This document shows positions 32,855 through 42,959 of a DNA stretch of 64,000 bases, in pieces. The stretch is taken from NCBI RefSeq assembly GCF_030848305.1, contig NZ_CP114598.1, positions 2,356,001 through 2,420,000 of the forward strand, in the 5' to 3' direction. This DNA comes from Akkermansia muciniphila. GTDB lineage: Bacteria > Verrucomicrobiota > Verrucomicrobiia > Verrucomicrobiales > Akkermansiaceae. Every line of letters begins with the position of its first letter. The first letter of the stretch is position 1. The position numbers and the translations under genes were made by a program. The notes under the pieces were generated by a model. It had not been told where the DNA came from. It was given only the letters and a program-made list of their open reading frames with translations, and did no database searches.

Positions 32855-35800
32855 ATGATTGCGGACCTGTTTATCAAACGCCCCAAATTCGCCATCGTCA
32901 TCGCCATCCTGATGATGCTGGCGGGCGGCATCTGCCTGAACCAGCTCCCCATTGCGGAGTATCCGGAAATCGCCCCCACCAGCATCAATGTGCAGGCCAC
33001 CTATACGGGCGCCAGCGCCCAGGTGGTGATGGAGACGCTGGCCTCCCCCATTGAGGAAGAACTCAACGGGCTGGAAAACCTGCTCTATTTCTCCTCCAAG
33101 TCGGATAACACCGGCGGCTATTCCCTGTCCCTGACGTTCAAAAGCGGCACGGATTCGGACATCAACATGGTGAACGTTCAAAACGCCTTGAAACGGGTGG
33201 AATACAAACTTCCCAGGGAGGTGACGGACCAGGGCATCAAGATCAAGAAACGCTCCTCCGACATCCTGGGCTTCTTCGCCTTCCGGTCCACCAGCATGAG
33301 TTCCCTGGAGCTGAACAACTTCGTCAAGACCAGGGTGAAGGATGAGGTCGCCCGCGTACCGGGAATCTCCGCCGTCAACCTGATGCCGGAAAAAAACTAC
33401 AGCATGCGCATCTGGCTGGACGCCCTGCGCATGTCCGCCCTGAATATCACGCCGGAGGACGTTTCCAACGCCATCAAGGCGCAGAACGTCCAGGCCGCGG
33501 CCGGCTCCATCGGCTCGGAAGGGGAAAACAACTTCATCCAATACAAGGTGAACGTCACCGGACGGCTGCAAACCGTGGAGGAATTCAGCAAGATCATCGT
33601 CCGCACGGGCCAGGACGGCCACGTTACCCGGCTGGATGACATTGCCCGCATTGAGCTGGGCGCGGAAACCTACACGGGCAGCAGCCGCAACAACGGGGAA
33701 GACTCCGTGAACATGGCCGTGTACCGCCTGGACGACGCCAACGCCCTGGAAGCCATGAACGGCGTGAAAAACACGCTGGAGGAACTGGCAAAACGTTTTC
33801 CGGAAGGCGTGAGCTACGTCGTGAGCTACGACCCCACGCAATACATTTCCGCCACCATGGCGGAAATCGTGGAAACGCTTGTCATCGCCCTGATTCTGGT
33901 GGTGGGCATCACGTACCTGTTCCTGCAGAACTGGCGCGCCACGCTCATTCCGGCGCTCGCCATTCCCGTCTCCCTGATAGGCACCTTCGCCATCCTGCTG
34001 CCCCTGGGCTTTTCCATCAATGTGCTGACCATGTTCGGCCTTATTCTGGTAATCGGCTCCCTGGTGGACGACGGCATCATCGTGGTAGAAAATACGATGC
34101 GCATTCTGGAGACGGAGAATCTCTCTCCGGAAGAAGCCACCAGGAAGAGCATGCACCAGATTACAGGCGCCATCATCGCCACCACGCTGGTAACGGTAGC
34201 CATTTACGTGCCCATCGCCTTCTTCGGCGGCATGGTGGGGAACATTTATATGCAATTCTCCGTAACCATGTGCGTGGCCCTCTGCCTTTCCACCGTCAAT
34301 TCCCTGACGCTCAGCCCCGCCCTGTGCGTGCTGCTGCTGAAAAGGAAGCAAAGGAAACAGAGCAGGTTCAGCCTCTTCCGCCCCTTCAACGTCTCTCTGG
34401 AATGGGCGCGCAAAAGCTATATCAAATGCGCCGGCATCATGGTGCGCCGCGCGTGGCTGACGCTGATTCTGCTGGCCGCCGTCCTGGCCGGCAACTGGAA
34501 ACTGTTTGAGACCGTTCCCAAGTCCTTCCTTCCCCCGGAAGACAAGGGCACCGTTTTCTGCGATATCCAGCTGGCCCCGGGCGCCACGCTGGGCCGGACG
34601 GAACAGGCCATGCGCAGTGCGGAACAGAAGCTGATGAGCATCCCAGGCGTGCGCCAGGTATCCTCCACCTCCGGATTCAGCTTCATGGGCGGCAACGGGG
34701 AAAACCTGGGCATGTGCATCGCTCAGCTTGACCCCTGGGACAAGCGCAAGACGCCGGAGCTCTCCCTGGATTCCATCATGCAGAAAGCTTCCACCCTGTG
34801 TGATGAAATTCCGGCGGCCAAGGCCACCGTGTTCAGCCCGCCCGCCATCATGGGGCTGGGCCTGACGGGCGGCGTCTCCTTCATGCTCCAGGCCAGCGGG
34901 GAGGAAACGCCCAAGGACCTGGAACGCGTGACGAACGACCTTCTGGACAAAATCAACAAACTGCCGGGAACCATGTATGCCCGCAGCGCGTATGAGGCGA
35001 ACACCCCCCAGCTTTTCCTGAACATCGACCGTGAAAAGGCGCAGAGCATGCACGTGCCCGTCAGCCGCATCTTCACGACGCTTCAAAGCAAGCTGGCCTC
35101 CATGTACATCAATGATTTCAACCTGATCGGCTATACGTTCAAGGTGAAGATGCAGTCTGCGGCAGAAAACCGCACCACCATCAATGACATCATGAACACC
35201 TACATTCAGAACGATCAGGGCCAGATGGTTCCGCTCAGCTCCGTAGCCACCCTGTCCTACATGGTAGGGCCGCGGCAGATATCCCGCTTCAACCAGCTCA
35301 TGTCCGCGGAAGTGACCGCCCAGGCAAACCCCGGCGTCAGCAGCGGCGAGCTGATGAACCAGATTGAGGCTATTCCGCTGCCGGAAAACTACTCCATCAC
35401 CTGGACGGACATGAGCTATCAGGAACGGCAGAACGACGGAAAAATCGTCCTGCTGATGGGGATGGCCCTGCTCTTTGGTTATCTGTTCCTGGTGGCGCAA
35501 TATGAAAGCTGGACGGTCCCCATTTCCGTCATTGTTTCCGTCTCCGTGGCCCTGCTGGGAGCTTTGCTCGGCCTGATTATCTGCAACACGCCTCTGAGCA
35601 TTTACGCTCAGCTCGGTCTGGTGATGCTGGTAGGCCTGGCCGGGAAAAACGCCATTCTGATGGTGGAATTCTCCAAGATGGAGCGGGAGCGCGGCGTTCC
35701 TATCCAGGAAGCCGCCCTGGAAGGGGCCCGGCAGCGCTTCCGCGCCGTGATGATGACGGCCATATCCTTCATCATCGGGGTATTCCCCATGGTCATCGCC

Positions 35801-35962
35801 TCCGGAGCGGGCGCGGCAAGCCGCAAAGCCATTGGCATCTCTACCTTCTACGGCATGATCCTCGCTACTTTGGTGGGCATTCTGTTCATTCCGGCCCTGT
35901 ACGCCATGTTCCAGCGTTACCGCGAATGGGTGAAAGGCCTGTTTGCCGGAAAGGCGGAATAG
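32855..35962 (+). CDS. RND multidrug efflux pump, HAE1 family (AcrB-like)
   Basis: A 1035-residue inner-membrane proton/drug antiporter with the usual duplicated layout of 12 helices and two large periplasmic loops. The proton-relay aspartates are D405-D406 (GSLVDDGIIVVEN) in TM4, and the TM10 lysine lies in GLAGKNAILMVEF. The N-terminus MIADLFIKRPKFAIV is typical. It exports hydrophobic toxicants; in a mucus-associated bacterium bile salts are a plausible substrate (inference). It is the last gene of the marR operon and is followed by a strong terminator. Confidence 0.96.
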   Translation: MIADLFIKRPKFAIVIAILMMLAGGICLNQLPIAEYPEIAPTSINVQATYTGASAQVVMETLASPIEEELNGLENLLYFSSKSDNTGGYSLSLTFKSGTDSDINMVNVQNALKRVEYKLPREVTDQGIKIKKRSSDILGFFAFRSTSMSSLELNNFVKTRVKDEVARVPGISAVNLMPEKNYSMRIWLDALRMSALNITPEDVSNAIKAQNVQAAAGSIGSEGENNFIQYKVNVTGRLQTVEEFSKIIVRTGQDGHVTRLDDIARIELGAETYTGSSRNNGEDSVNMAVYRLDDANALEAMNGVKNTLEELAKRFPEGVSYVVSYDPTQYISATMAEIVETLVIALILVVGITYLFLQNWRATLIPALAIPVSLIGTFAILLPLGFSINVLTMFGLILVIGSLVDDGIIVVENTMRILETENLSPEEATRKSMHQITGAIIATTLVTVAIYVPIAFFGGMVGNIYMQFSVTMCVALCLSTVNSLTLSPALCVLLLKRKQRKQSRFSLFRPFNVSLEWARKSYIKCAGIMVRRAWLTLILLAAVLAGNWKLFETVPKSFLPPEDKGTVFCDIQLAPGATLGRTEQAMRSAEQKLMSIPGVRQVSSTSGFSFMGGNGENLGMCIAQLDPWDKRKTPELSLDSIMQKASTLCDEIPAAKATVFSPPAIMGLGLTGGVSFMLQASGEETPKDLERVTNDLLDKINKLPGTMYARSAYEANTPQLFLNIDREKAQSMHVPVSRIFTTLQSKLASMYINDFNLIGYTFKVKMQSAAENRTTINDIMNTYIQNDQGQMVPLSSVATLSYMVGPRQISRFNQLMSAEVTAQANPGVSSGELMNQIEAIPLPENYSITWTDMSYQERQNDGKIVLLMGMALLFGYLFLVAQYESWTVPISVIVSVSVALLGALLGLIICNTPLSIYAQLGLVMLVGLAGKNAILMVEFSKMERERGVPIQEAALEGARQRFRAVMMTAISFIIGVFPMVIASGAGAASRKAIGISTFYGMILATLVGILFIPALYAMFQRYREWVKGLFAGKAE

Positions 35963-35988
35963 ATGTAAAGAAAAACTTGCTCCATGCC

Positions 35989-36020
35989 AGACGGGGCGGC
36001 CCTGCCGCTCCGTCTTTTTT
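35989..36020 (+). terminator. Terminator of the marR-RND operon
   Basis: AGACGG/CCGTCT outer stem with inner GCGG/CCGC (35989-36015), followed by T6. Confidence 0.85.
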
Positions 36021-36061
36021 ATGCCTTCAGCGCCTGAGCGCAGAGTTACGGACAAGAACGG

Positions 36062-36541
36062 CTATTTGACCTGCTCGTACAAATACAGGTCAAAATCTTC
36101 AAACCGTTCCTTCAGGACGGCATGCGCCAGCCGGTCCTCAAACGGAGGAAGAAAAGTGTCCGCCGGATATTCCCCCTTTACTTTGGAAACCCACATGCGG
36201 GACATGGCCGGCATCATCAGGGAAAAAATCTCCGCCCCCCCGATAACCATGACTTCCGGGTCCATCAATTCCAGACGTTCCAACTCCCCTGCGGAATGAA
36301 TCACCTGAACGCCTTCCGCCGTCCACGCCGGATCGCGGGTCAGCACGATATTCTGCCTGCCGGGAAGGGGCCTGCCTATGCTCTCATACGTTTTCCGGCC
36401 CATCAGCACGGGGTGCCCCGTCGTAATGCGCTTGAACGTTTTGAGGTCGTCCGGCAGATGCCAGGGGAGCGCTCCCCGGTAACCAATGCCGCGGTCGGAA
36501 GCCATGGCGACCACTCCTGTATAAGTAACGGGCTGTGACAT
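36062..36541 (-). CDS. folA: Dihydrofolate reductase
   Basis: A 159-residue DHFR, the same length as E. coli FolA. The N-terminus VVAMASDRGIGYRGALPWHLPDDLKTFKRIT carries the acidic catalytic residue D32; GRKTYESIGRPLPGR and VIGGAEIF bind NADPH. It regenerates tetrahydrofolate after thymidylate synthesis. It follows thyA by 22 bp, forming a thyA-folA operon. Confidence 0.96.
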   Translation of the reverse strand: MSQPVTYTGVVAMASDRGIGYRGALPWHLPDDLKTFKRITTGHPVLMGRKTYESIGRPLPGRQNIVLTRDPAWTAEGVQVIHSAGELERLELMDPEVMVIGGAEIFSLMMPAMSRMWVSKVKGEYPADTFLPPFEDRLAHAVLKERFEDFDLYLYEQVK

Positions 36542-36563
36542 GATGGGTTAAGGGATAAATGCG

Positions 36564-37379
36564 CTAAACGGAGATGGGAGCCTTGATGTGCGGCAGGGGA
36601 TCATACCCCACGAGCTCAAAGTCTTCATAATGGAACCCGTCAATGGTGTTCACCTCCGGGTTGAGCTTCATGACCGGCAGAGGACGGGGCGTGCGGGAAA
36701 GCTGTTCCCTCGCCTGGTCCAGATGGTTCCGGTACAGGTGCAGATCCCCGAACGTATGGATGAATTCCCGGGCTTCATACCCGCATACCTGGGCGGTCAT
36801 AAGCAGCAGCAGCGCATAGGAAGCTATATTGAAGGGAACCCCCAGAAAAAGATCCGCGCTGCGCTGGTAAAGCTGGAGGGAAAGGCCGTGTTTTTCTTCT
36901 CCCGGCTGGGCGGGAATCACGCAAAACTGGAACAGGGAATGGCACGGAGGGAGGGCCATATCGTCCACCAGGGCCACATTCCACGCGCTGACGATGTGCC
37001 TCCGGGACCAGGGATTATGTTTCAGGCCGTCAATCAGTCTGGCAATCTGGTCAATGGGTTTTCCGTCGTTTCCCGGCCAGCAGCGCCACTGCGCGCCGTA
37101 CACGGGCCCCAGATCCCCGTTTTCGTCGGCCCATTCATCCCAGATGCTGACGCCGTTGTCTTTCAAAAACCTGATATTGGTATCCCCTTTCAGGAACCAG
37201 AGCAGTTCATAAATGATGGAGCGCAAATGAAGTTTCTTGGTCGTCAGGCACGGAAAACCGTCGCGCAGGTCATACCTGCTCTGCCGCCCGAACACGCCGA
37301 TGGTGCCCGTTCCGGTACGGTCCTCCCGCCCCGCCCCATTAGTCAGAACATCCTCCAAAAGTGCCAAATACTGCTTCAT
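36564..37379 (-). CDS. thyA: Thymidylate synthase
   Basis: A 271-residue ThyA. The catalytic cysteine is C146 in [10 protein letters not shown], the same number as in E. coli; RRHIVSAWN binds phosphate, and [19 protein letters not shown] and [11 protein letters not shown] are diagnostic. It methylates dUMP to dTMP using methylene-tetrahydrofolate, giving dihydrofolate for the downstream folA. It is divergent from cls across 145 bp. Confidence 0.97.
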   Translation of the reverse strand: MKQYLALLEDVLTNGAGREDRTGTGTIGVFGRQSRYDLRDGFPCLTTKKLHLRSIIYELLWFLKGDTNIRFLKDNGVSIWDEWADENGDLGPVYGAQWRCWPGNDGKPIDQIARLIDGLKHNPWSRRHIVSAWNVALVDDMALPPCHSLFQFCVIPAQPGEEKHGLSLQLYQRSADLFLGVPFNIASYALLLLMTAQVCGYEAREFIHTFGDLHLYRNHLDQAREQLSRTPRPLPVMKLNPEVNTIDGFHYEDFELVGYDPLPHIKAPISV

Positions 37380-37524
37380 TCCCTTAAATTACGCTTTTCT
37401 AATCCCTGAACCCGTGATAATACGAGCATGCACCACCTTAGTATCATCTCCTGCTTCAAAAGCCAGCCTTTTCACTTCTCCCCGCCGTTTTCCTCCCCCC
37501 GCATCTTTTCCGGTTTTCCGTTCC

Positions 37525-38979
37525 ATGATCATTCCTGAAGAGCCATATTTGGGATTTGCCGCCTTTTGCCACATTGCAGGCGCCTTCTGCCTGATTCCGG
37601 CCCTGCTCCACACGCGCACGCCTCAGGGAACAATCGCGTGGCTCATTTCCCTGCTGGCGTTTCCATATATCGCCGTCCCCTTCTACCTGATCTTGGGACG
37701 CCGGAGATTCAGCGGATATGTGGAAACGCGCCGCCGCCAGACGGACCCCGAATCCGCATGGGGGGAACTGACGGATAAAATCACAGACTGCATGGTTCCG
37801 TATGCCATACAGTCATCAGACACGGCGGGAAAAATCATGCGCACGCTTTCCAACATCGTGCGGCTGCCCGTCTGCCGCGGCAATTCCTGCCGCCTGCTTA
37901 TTGACGCGATCAATGCTTTCCCGCGCATTTACGACGCCATCAAGAACGCAGAGCATTACATCCTGATTGAATTCTTCATCATCAAAAATGATTCCGTGGG
38001 GCAGAACCTGAAGGACCTGCTGATTGAACGGGCCAGGGCCGGCATCCGCATCTACATGCTGTATGATGAAATCGGCTCCCACAAGCTCCCGCCCGGTTAC
38101 ATTTCCGCCCTGCGGAAGGCAGGAGTGAACATTGAGCCTTTCAACGGGAAACGCCATTTCCTGAGCAACATCCTGCGGCTGAACTTCCGCAACCACCGGA
38201 AACTGGTAGTGGTGGACGGCTCCACCGCCTTTATCGGAGGCATGAATATAGGAAGGGAATACCTGGGCAAAGGCGCTCTGGGCTACTGGCGCGACACGTT
38301 TGTTCAGCTTGAGGGGCCTTCCGTCCAGCAAACGCAAATCAGCTTTCTGGAGGACTGGAACTGGGCCATGCTGAAATGCGGCCCCTCTTCCCTTCCCCGC
38401 CTCCGCTGGGAAATCACGCCCCAGCCGGAGGATGAAACCCTGCTCATCCTGCCCTCCGGTCCCGCAGACGTCATTCCCGCCTGGAAAACCGCTCTCATCG
38501 CCCTGGCGAACAGCGCCACCCGCCGGCTCTGGATCGCCACGCCCTACTTCGTCCCGGACGAGGGAGTCATGGCCGCCCTGCAGGCGGCGGCCCTGCGGAA
38601 TGTGGACGTGCGCATCCTGCGCCCCGAACGGGCGGACCATATTCTGGTGAAACTGTCCTCCTTTACTTTCCTTCGGGACCTGGACACATACGGCATCCAG
38701 CTCTGGGCCTATCAAAAGGGGTTCCTGCATCAGAAAGTGGTTCTGATGGACGATGACATAGCCACCGTGGGAACCGCCAATCTGGACAACCGTTCCCTGG
38801 CCCTGAACTTTGAAATCACCGCCGTTATCCATTCCCCCTCCGCCTGCGCGGAGGTGAAAGCCATGCTGGAGCGGGATTTTTCCTCATCCAAAAGGGAATC
38901 CCTGGCGGATTACAACAACAAATCCCTGGGCTTCAAAATGCTCTGCAACCTGGCGCGCCTGACGGCCCCCGTCCAGTAG
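37525..38979 (+). CDS. cls: Cardiolipin synthase
   Basis: About 484 residues from ATG 37525 (the frame is open far upstream over thyA but without similarity). Two N-terminal membrane helices (about 8-30 and 38-56) precede two phospholipase-D HKD domains: HRKLVVVD...FIGGMNIG and HQKVVLMD...VGTANLDNRS. It condenses two phosphatidylglycerols, or PG with another lipid, to cardiolipin at the inner membrane. Length matches E. coli ClsA (486). It is a single-gene unit. Confidence 0.95.
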   Translation: MIIPEEPYLGFAAFCHIAGAFCLIPALLHTRTPQGTIAWLISLLAFPYIAVPFYLILGRRRFSGYVETRRRQTDPESAWGELTDKITDCMVPYAIQSSDTAGKIMRTLSNIVRLPVCRGNSCRLLIDAINAFPRIYDAIKNAEHYILIEFFIIKNDSVGQNLKDLLIERARAGIRIYMLYDEIGSHKLPPGYISALRKAGVNIEPFNGKRHFLSNILRLNFRNHRKLVVVDGSTAFIGGMNIGREYLGKGALGYWRDTFVQLEGPSVQQTQISFLEDWNWAMLKCGPSSLPRLRWEITPQPEDETLLILPSGPADVIPAWKTALIALANSATRRLWIATPYFVPDEGVMAALQAAALRNVDVRILRPERADHILVKLSSFTFLRDLDTYGIQLWAYQKGFLHQKVVLMDDDIATVGTANLDNRSLALNFEITAVIHSPSACAEVKAMLERDFSSSKRESLADYNNKSLGFKMLCNLARLTAPVQ

Positions 38980-39085
38980 TTCTTCCGGGGAATCCGCTCT
39001 TGTATGCTTGACCTGCAAGGGAGGCTGTGAGAAAATCATTCTCCAGAAGCCACCTCTTCAATTTTTAACAACAGTTAACTAAATA

Positions 39086-40606
39086 ATGAATCCTGTTACA
39101 TTCAACTGCACCGTTCTGCGCGACGGGCATCAATCCCTGGCGGCAACCCGCATGAAGACGGCAGACATGCTGCCCATTGCCCCCATTCTGGACTCCATGG
39201 GCTTCAGCGCCCTGGAAACCTGGGGCGGCGCCACCATCGACGCCGGGTTGCGCTTCTTGAAAGAATGGCCTTTCGACCGGCTGGACGCCCTGAAAAAAGC
39301 GGCTCCCAAGACGCCGCACATGATGCTGTTGCGCGGCCAGAATATCGTGGGCTACACCAACTATGCGGACGACGTGGTGGAAGCCTTTGTCGCCATGAGC
39401 GCCAAGCACGGCATGAACATCTTCCGCATTTTCGACTGCGTGAACGACCCGCGCAACATGGAAACCTCCATCCGCGCCGCCAAGAAAGCCGGAGCGCAGG
39501 CCCACGGCACCATCTGCTACACGACTTCTCCCGTGCACACCACGCAGACTTTTGTGGACATGGGGCGGGAACTGGCGGACATGGGGGCGGACGCCATCGT
39601 CATCAAGGATATGGCCGGCCTCATTCCTCCGTATGTCACCCAGGAACTCGTCAGCGCCCTGAAAAAGGACCTGAACATCCCCGTCTGGATCCACACGCAT
39701 GACACCGCCGGCCTCGGCGCCTCCACCTACCTCAGCGCCATTGATGCCGGAGTGGACGCGTGCGATGTCTCCATCTCCCCCTTCGCCAACGGCACGGGCC
39801 AGCCGGACTGCCTGCGCATGCTTGCCCTGCTGAACGGCAATCCCCGCAAGCCGGATTACGACGCGGACAAGCTCATTGAAGTTTCCGAAATGCTCAAACC
39901 CGTCTATGACAGTCTGGGCAAATTCGCCTCCCACCGCAATGAAGTGGTGGACTCTGACACGCTCCGCTACCAGGTGCCCGGCGGCATGCTTTCCAACTTC
40001 CGCACCCAGCTCAAGGAACAGGGCATGGAAGACAAGTTTGAGGAAGTATTCGCGGAAATTCCGGTAGTCCGCAAGGCCCTGGGCTGGATTCCGCTGGTGA
40101 CCCCCACCTCCCAGATCGTAGGCGTGCAGGCGATGCTGAACGTCAAATTCGGCCGCTGGAAAAACATCACCCCCCAGGCGGCGGACATTGCCCTGGGCTA
40201 CTACGGCCGCACCTCGGCCCCCGTGGACCCGGAAGTGCAGAAACTCTGCGCGGAAAAGATGGGCAAGGAACCGATCACCTGCCGCCCGGCGGACCTGATC
40301 AAGCCCGGCATGGAAGACCTGCGCAGGAAGCTTGCGGAAAAGGGGCTCCCCACGGACGACGAACACTGCGTCATCTACGCCATGTTCCCGCAGCAGGTGG
40401 AAGACTTCTACAAAAAGCCGGAACCTAAGGAAGAAGCCCCCGTGCAGGTGAACACCGCTCCCGCCGCGGCTCCGGCGGCCGCGCCGTCCATGACCGTCAT
40501 TGACAACGGCATCACCGCCCGGGTAAGCGGCCCCTCCGGTTCCCGTGACCTGACCATCGTCATCAACGGCCAGTCCCACTCCGTGAAAGTGGAACGCATC
40601 GGCTAA
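39086..40606 (+). CDS. Biotin-dependent carboxyltransferase subunit (OadA/5S-like), no biotin domain
   Basis: A 506-residue HMG-CoA-lyase-like TIM barrel. The metal site is formed by the LRDGHQSLAATRM aspartate and the HTHDTAG histidines; the carboxylated lysine lies in VIKDMAGL. This matches oxaloacetate decarboxylase alpha, pyruvate carboxylase B and the 5S subunit of methylmalonyl-CoA carboxyltransferase. An Ala/Pro linker (about 445-465) leads to a short beta domain ending KVERIG, but there is no biotinyl AMKM motif, so biotin must be on a separate protein. With meaB this supports propionate formation through methylmalonyl-CoA. The biotin carrier and decarboxylase subunits are not in the window. 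Confidence 0.87.
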   Translation: MNPVTFNCTVLRDGHQSLAATRMKTADMLPIAPILDSMGFSALETWGGATIDAGLRFLKEWPFDRLDALKKAAPKTPHMMLLRGQNIVGYTNYADDVVEAFVAMSAKHGMNIFRIFDCVNDPRNMETSIRAAKKAGAQAHGTICYTTSPVHTTQTFVDMGRELADMGADAIVIKDMAGLIPPYVTQELVSALKKDLNIPVWIHTHDTAGLGASTYLSAIDAGVDACDVSISPFANGTGQPDCLRMLALLNGNPRKPDYDADKLIEVSEMLKPVYDSLGKFASHRNEVVDSDTLRYQVPGGMLSNFRTQLKEQGMEDKFEEVFAEIPVVRKALGWIPLVTPTSQIVGVQAMLNVKFGRWKNITPQAADIALGYYGRTSAPVDPEVQKLCAEKMGKEPITCRPADLIKPGMEDLRRKLAEKGLPTDDEHCVIYAMFPQQVEDFYKKPEPKEEAPVQVNTAPAAAPAAAPSMTVIDNGITARVSGPSGSRDLTIVINGQSHSVKVERIG

Positions 40607-40635
40607 AATCTCCGGTGCGCCGGCTTAAACCGCTT

Positions 40636-40674
40636 GCGGGCGGTCCCTTCCATGAGAGGGACCGCCCGCTTTGG
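40636..40674 (+). terminator. Probable terminator after the carboxyltransferase gene
   Basis: A perfect 13-bp stem (40636-40648 with 40657-40669), loop of 8, followed by a short CTTT tail only. Confidence 0.6.
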
Positions 40675-40720
40675 CGTTCATTGCTTCCCTGAGAAACGGC
40701 AGTTCCGCCACAGGGAACGA

Positions 40721-41425
40721 TCATTTGGTAAAGATCAGCATTTTCCCGGCCAGTGTCTGGCTGAGAAGCGCCGCGGGAATCTGTTTGACGGAACCGGGCT
40801 TGAGCTGGTGGGTTCCCCACCAGGCGTCAACGGCCGTCGTGCTCTCTTCCGAGTCGCAGGAATAATAATCCAGCCCCGTACTATCCTTATCCTTTCCCCA
40901 CCAGGACGCGGCTACATCCTGAATGGATTGATTGCTGGCCCGCAAAATATTCAGGTCAAACACGAATTTTCTGCCCCAGTGGTAAGCGTCCGCCAATTTT
41001 CGGGACGCGCAGTCCACATTCTTCTGTATGACGCACCAGTGGGCACGAATACCTGAAGTATCAGGATTTCCCCCGGCATCTACGCAGAAGGGAACCATGC
41101 AAAGGCCTCCGGCATCCAGAATGCCCACAATGGAGGAAACTTCACAGGTGGCAGACTGACACTTGATTTTGGAAGATTCCAGACTCCTGATATAATCCGC
41201 CATGACGGGAGTGGAGTCATATAATTCTCCAATAATGGTTTTCCCGTCTCTTTTGAATTTTCTCCTCAGGGATTCTCCCTTCTTGTCTCCGTCCGATGTG
41301 GCAGGAATTTTAATATTGTAGAGATAATCCAGAACAAAAGACAAGGAGTAAAGACCGCAAGTCGGTCCCCGCTGGTCCTTGAATTCAATGTTCCGTCCTT
41401 CCGGATTGGTAATTGTAATAGACAT
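40721..41425 (-). CDS. Putative papain-like cysteine protease (ACTMAP/UPF0692- or C39-like)
   Basis: A 234-residue protein without a signal peptide. The segment around DQRGPTCGLYSLSFVLDYL places a Gln (Q18) five residues before a Cys (C23) at the start of a helix, as in papain-type active sites, and RAHWCVIQ (H129) supplies a candidate catalytic His. The GPTCGL motif is most like eukaryotic C19orf54/ACTMAP (an actin maturation aminopeptidase) and C39-type peptidases. Function, substrate and location are unknown; a cytosolic processing protease or an effector are both possible. The gene is AT-richer than its neighbours, transcribed alone, between an efflux gene and a strong hairpin. Confidence 0.6.
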   Translation of the reverse strand: MSITITNPEGRNIEFKDQRGPTCGLYSLSFVLDYLYNIKIPATSDGDKKGESLRRKFKRDGKTIIGELYDSTPVMADYIRSLESSKIKCQSATCEVSSIVGILDAGGLCMVPFCVDAGGNPDTSGIRAHWCVIQKNVDCASRKLADAYHWGRKFVFDLNILRASNQSIQDVAASWWGKDKDSTGLDYYSCDSEESTTAVDAWWGTHQLKPGSVKQIPAALLSQTLAGKMLIFTK

Positions 41426-41573
41426 AATTCAATAATGATGGCGTGGGGATTCATTCCCGCACGCCGTCATTACATCGTGAAAGCACAGTGGACGCACGTT
41501 CCGCCATGCTTCCTGCCATGTTCACCTTCTGAAACGCCGCATTTATCCCGCGGAAAGAAAGTGTTCCGGAAGC

Positions 41574-42959
41574 TCAACTCTCCCTTAATCCCGCCTGTCT
41601 CATCAGGGCGAATTCCCGCCTGGCGGTGCACCTTACGCGCCAGAGCAGCAGCACGGCCGCGACGGACAGGCCGATGATGAATCCCGTCCAGATGCCGCGC
41701 GCTCCCATGGCCGGGACAATCCAGTCCGTACGGGCGAAGATGTAGCACGCCGGAAATCCTACTATCCAATAAGAGAAGAACGTAATGAAGGTAATGGACG
41801 CCGTGTCCCGGAATCCTCTCAGAACCCCGGCGGAAAGCACCTGCAAACAGTCCGGAAGCTGGTAGGCCGCCGCCAGAATCAGCAGGACGGAAGCCGTGCT
41901 GACTATCAGCTCCGAGTCATTGTACAGGAGCACAATCTGCTCGCGGAACAGGGTGATGCCTCCAAAGGTGCACAGGCAGATGGTGAGCACCAGCACGTAG
42001 GAAGACAGAATGGCGGATCTGGCGCCTGCCAGATCATTCCGGCCGTGATGGTACGCCACGCGGATGGAAGCCGCCAGCCCTACGGAGAGCGGGAGCATGA
42101 ACACCAGGGCGCCCACATTCCCGGCAATTTGGTGGCTCGCCACCTGCGTCTCTCCCAGAGGCGCCAGCACCAGAGCCGCCGCGCAGAAGAGCATCACCTC
42201 GCACAGCTGGGAAACGCCTATCGGCACGCCCAGCCGCACAAGATGCGTGATGACGGATGGCGTGGGCCGCCGCCAGGAAATGATGTGCCTGCGGTACGGC
42301 CTGTGCTTGGGATTAAAGTAAACCAGCAGGAACATCAGCAGGAATTCAATGTAGAAAATGACTGCCGTGGCCGCGCCGCACCCCGCTCCGCCCATGCGGG
42401 GAAAACCGTACATGCCGAAGACGAACATGTAGTTCAGGGGAATGTTGAGCAGCAGGCCGCACAATCCCACGTACATGGCGGGCCGCGTCATGTTGGAGCC
42501 TTCGTTCAGGCTCTTCAGGGCCACGAATCCCAGGTTGGCGGGAAGCCCCCACATAATGGCGGACATGTAGGCGGAAGCCATTTGACACATGGCGGCGTCA
42601 TCGGAAATCCAGCCGAACACGTTTCTCAGCGCATCAATGACCGGCATGGAAACCAGGCTGAGCAACAACGCCAGCCACAGGCCGTGGTTGGTCATGTAAC
42701 CCACGCGGCTTTCATGGCTTTTCCCCCGCATATTGGCAATCACGGGGCCGATGATCATCAGCACGCCGCAGGCGAACAGAGCCACGGGCAGGTACACGGA
42801 AGACCCCAGGGCCACGGCGGCCATGTCCGTCACGCCGGCGCTCCCGGCCACAATCGCGTCCACCGCACCCATGCCCACAATGGAGAGGTTGACCACCAGC
42901 ACCGGGAAAGCCAGCGGTATCAGCTTTTTCATCTCCTTCAAATTCCACGTCTTATTCAT
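41574..42959 (-). CDS. MATE-family multidrug/Na+ antiporter (NorM-like)
   Basis: About 461 residues from ATG 42959, which has a GGAAGGAAAT ribosome-binding-like stretch upstream; ATG 42977 is an alternative. Twelve hydrophobic segments in two homologous halves and motifs such as PLAFPVLVVNLSIVGMGAVDAI and GVPIGVSQLCEVMLFCAAALVLAPLGE identify the MatE domain pair. It exports cationic drugs in exchange for Na+ or H+. It lies downstream (minus strand) of the mrp gene with a 144-bp gap and is likely an independent unit. Confidence 0.93.
   Translation of the reverse strand: MNKTWNLKEMKKLIPLAFPVLVVNLSIVGMGAVDAIVAGSAGVTDMAAVALGSSVYLPVALFACGVLMIIGPVIANMRGKSHESRVGYMTNHGLWLALLLSLVSMPVIDALRNVFGWISDDAAMCQMASAYMSAIMWGLPANLGFVALKSLNEGSNMTRPAMYVGLCGLLLNIPLNYMFVFGMYGFPRMGGAGCGAATAVIFYIEFLLMFLLVYFNPKHRPYRRHIISWRRPTPSVITHLVRLGVPIGVSQLCEVMLFCAAALVLAPLGETQVASHQIAGNVGALVFMLPLSVGLAASIRVAYHHGRNDLAGARSAILSSYVLVLTICLCTFGGITLFREQIVLLYNDSELIVSTASVLLILAAAYQLPDCLQVLSAGVLRGFRDTASITFITFFSYWIVGFPACYIFARTDWIVPAMGARGIWTGFIIGLSVAAVLLLWRVRCTARREFALMRQAGLRES

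Noticed and set aside
32849-36055. A 1068-codon open frame antisense to the first RND pump, and a similar 1070-codon one at 50531-53743
   Set aside because: Both mirror the RND genes codon for codon in GC-rich DNA, are low-complexity (Gly/His/Arg-rich) and match no family; they are byproducts of codon bias.
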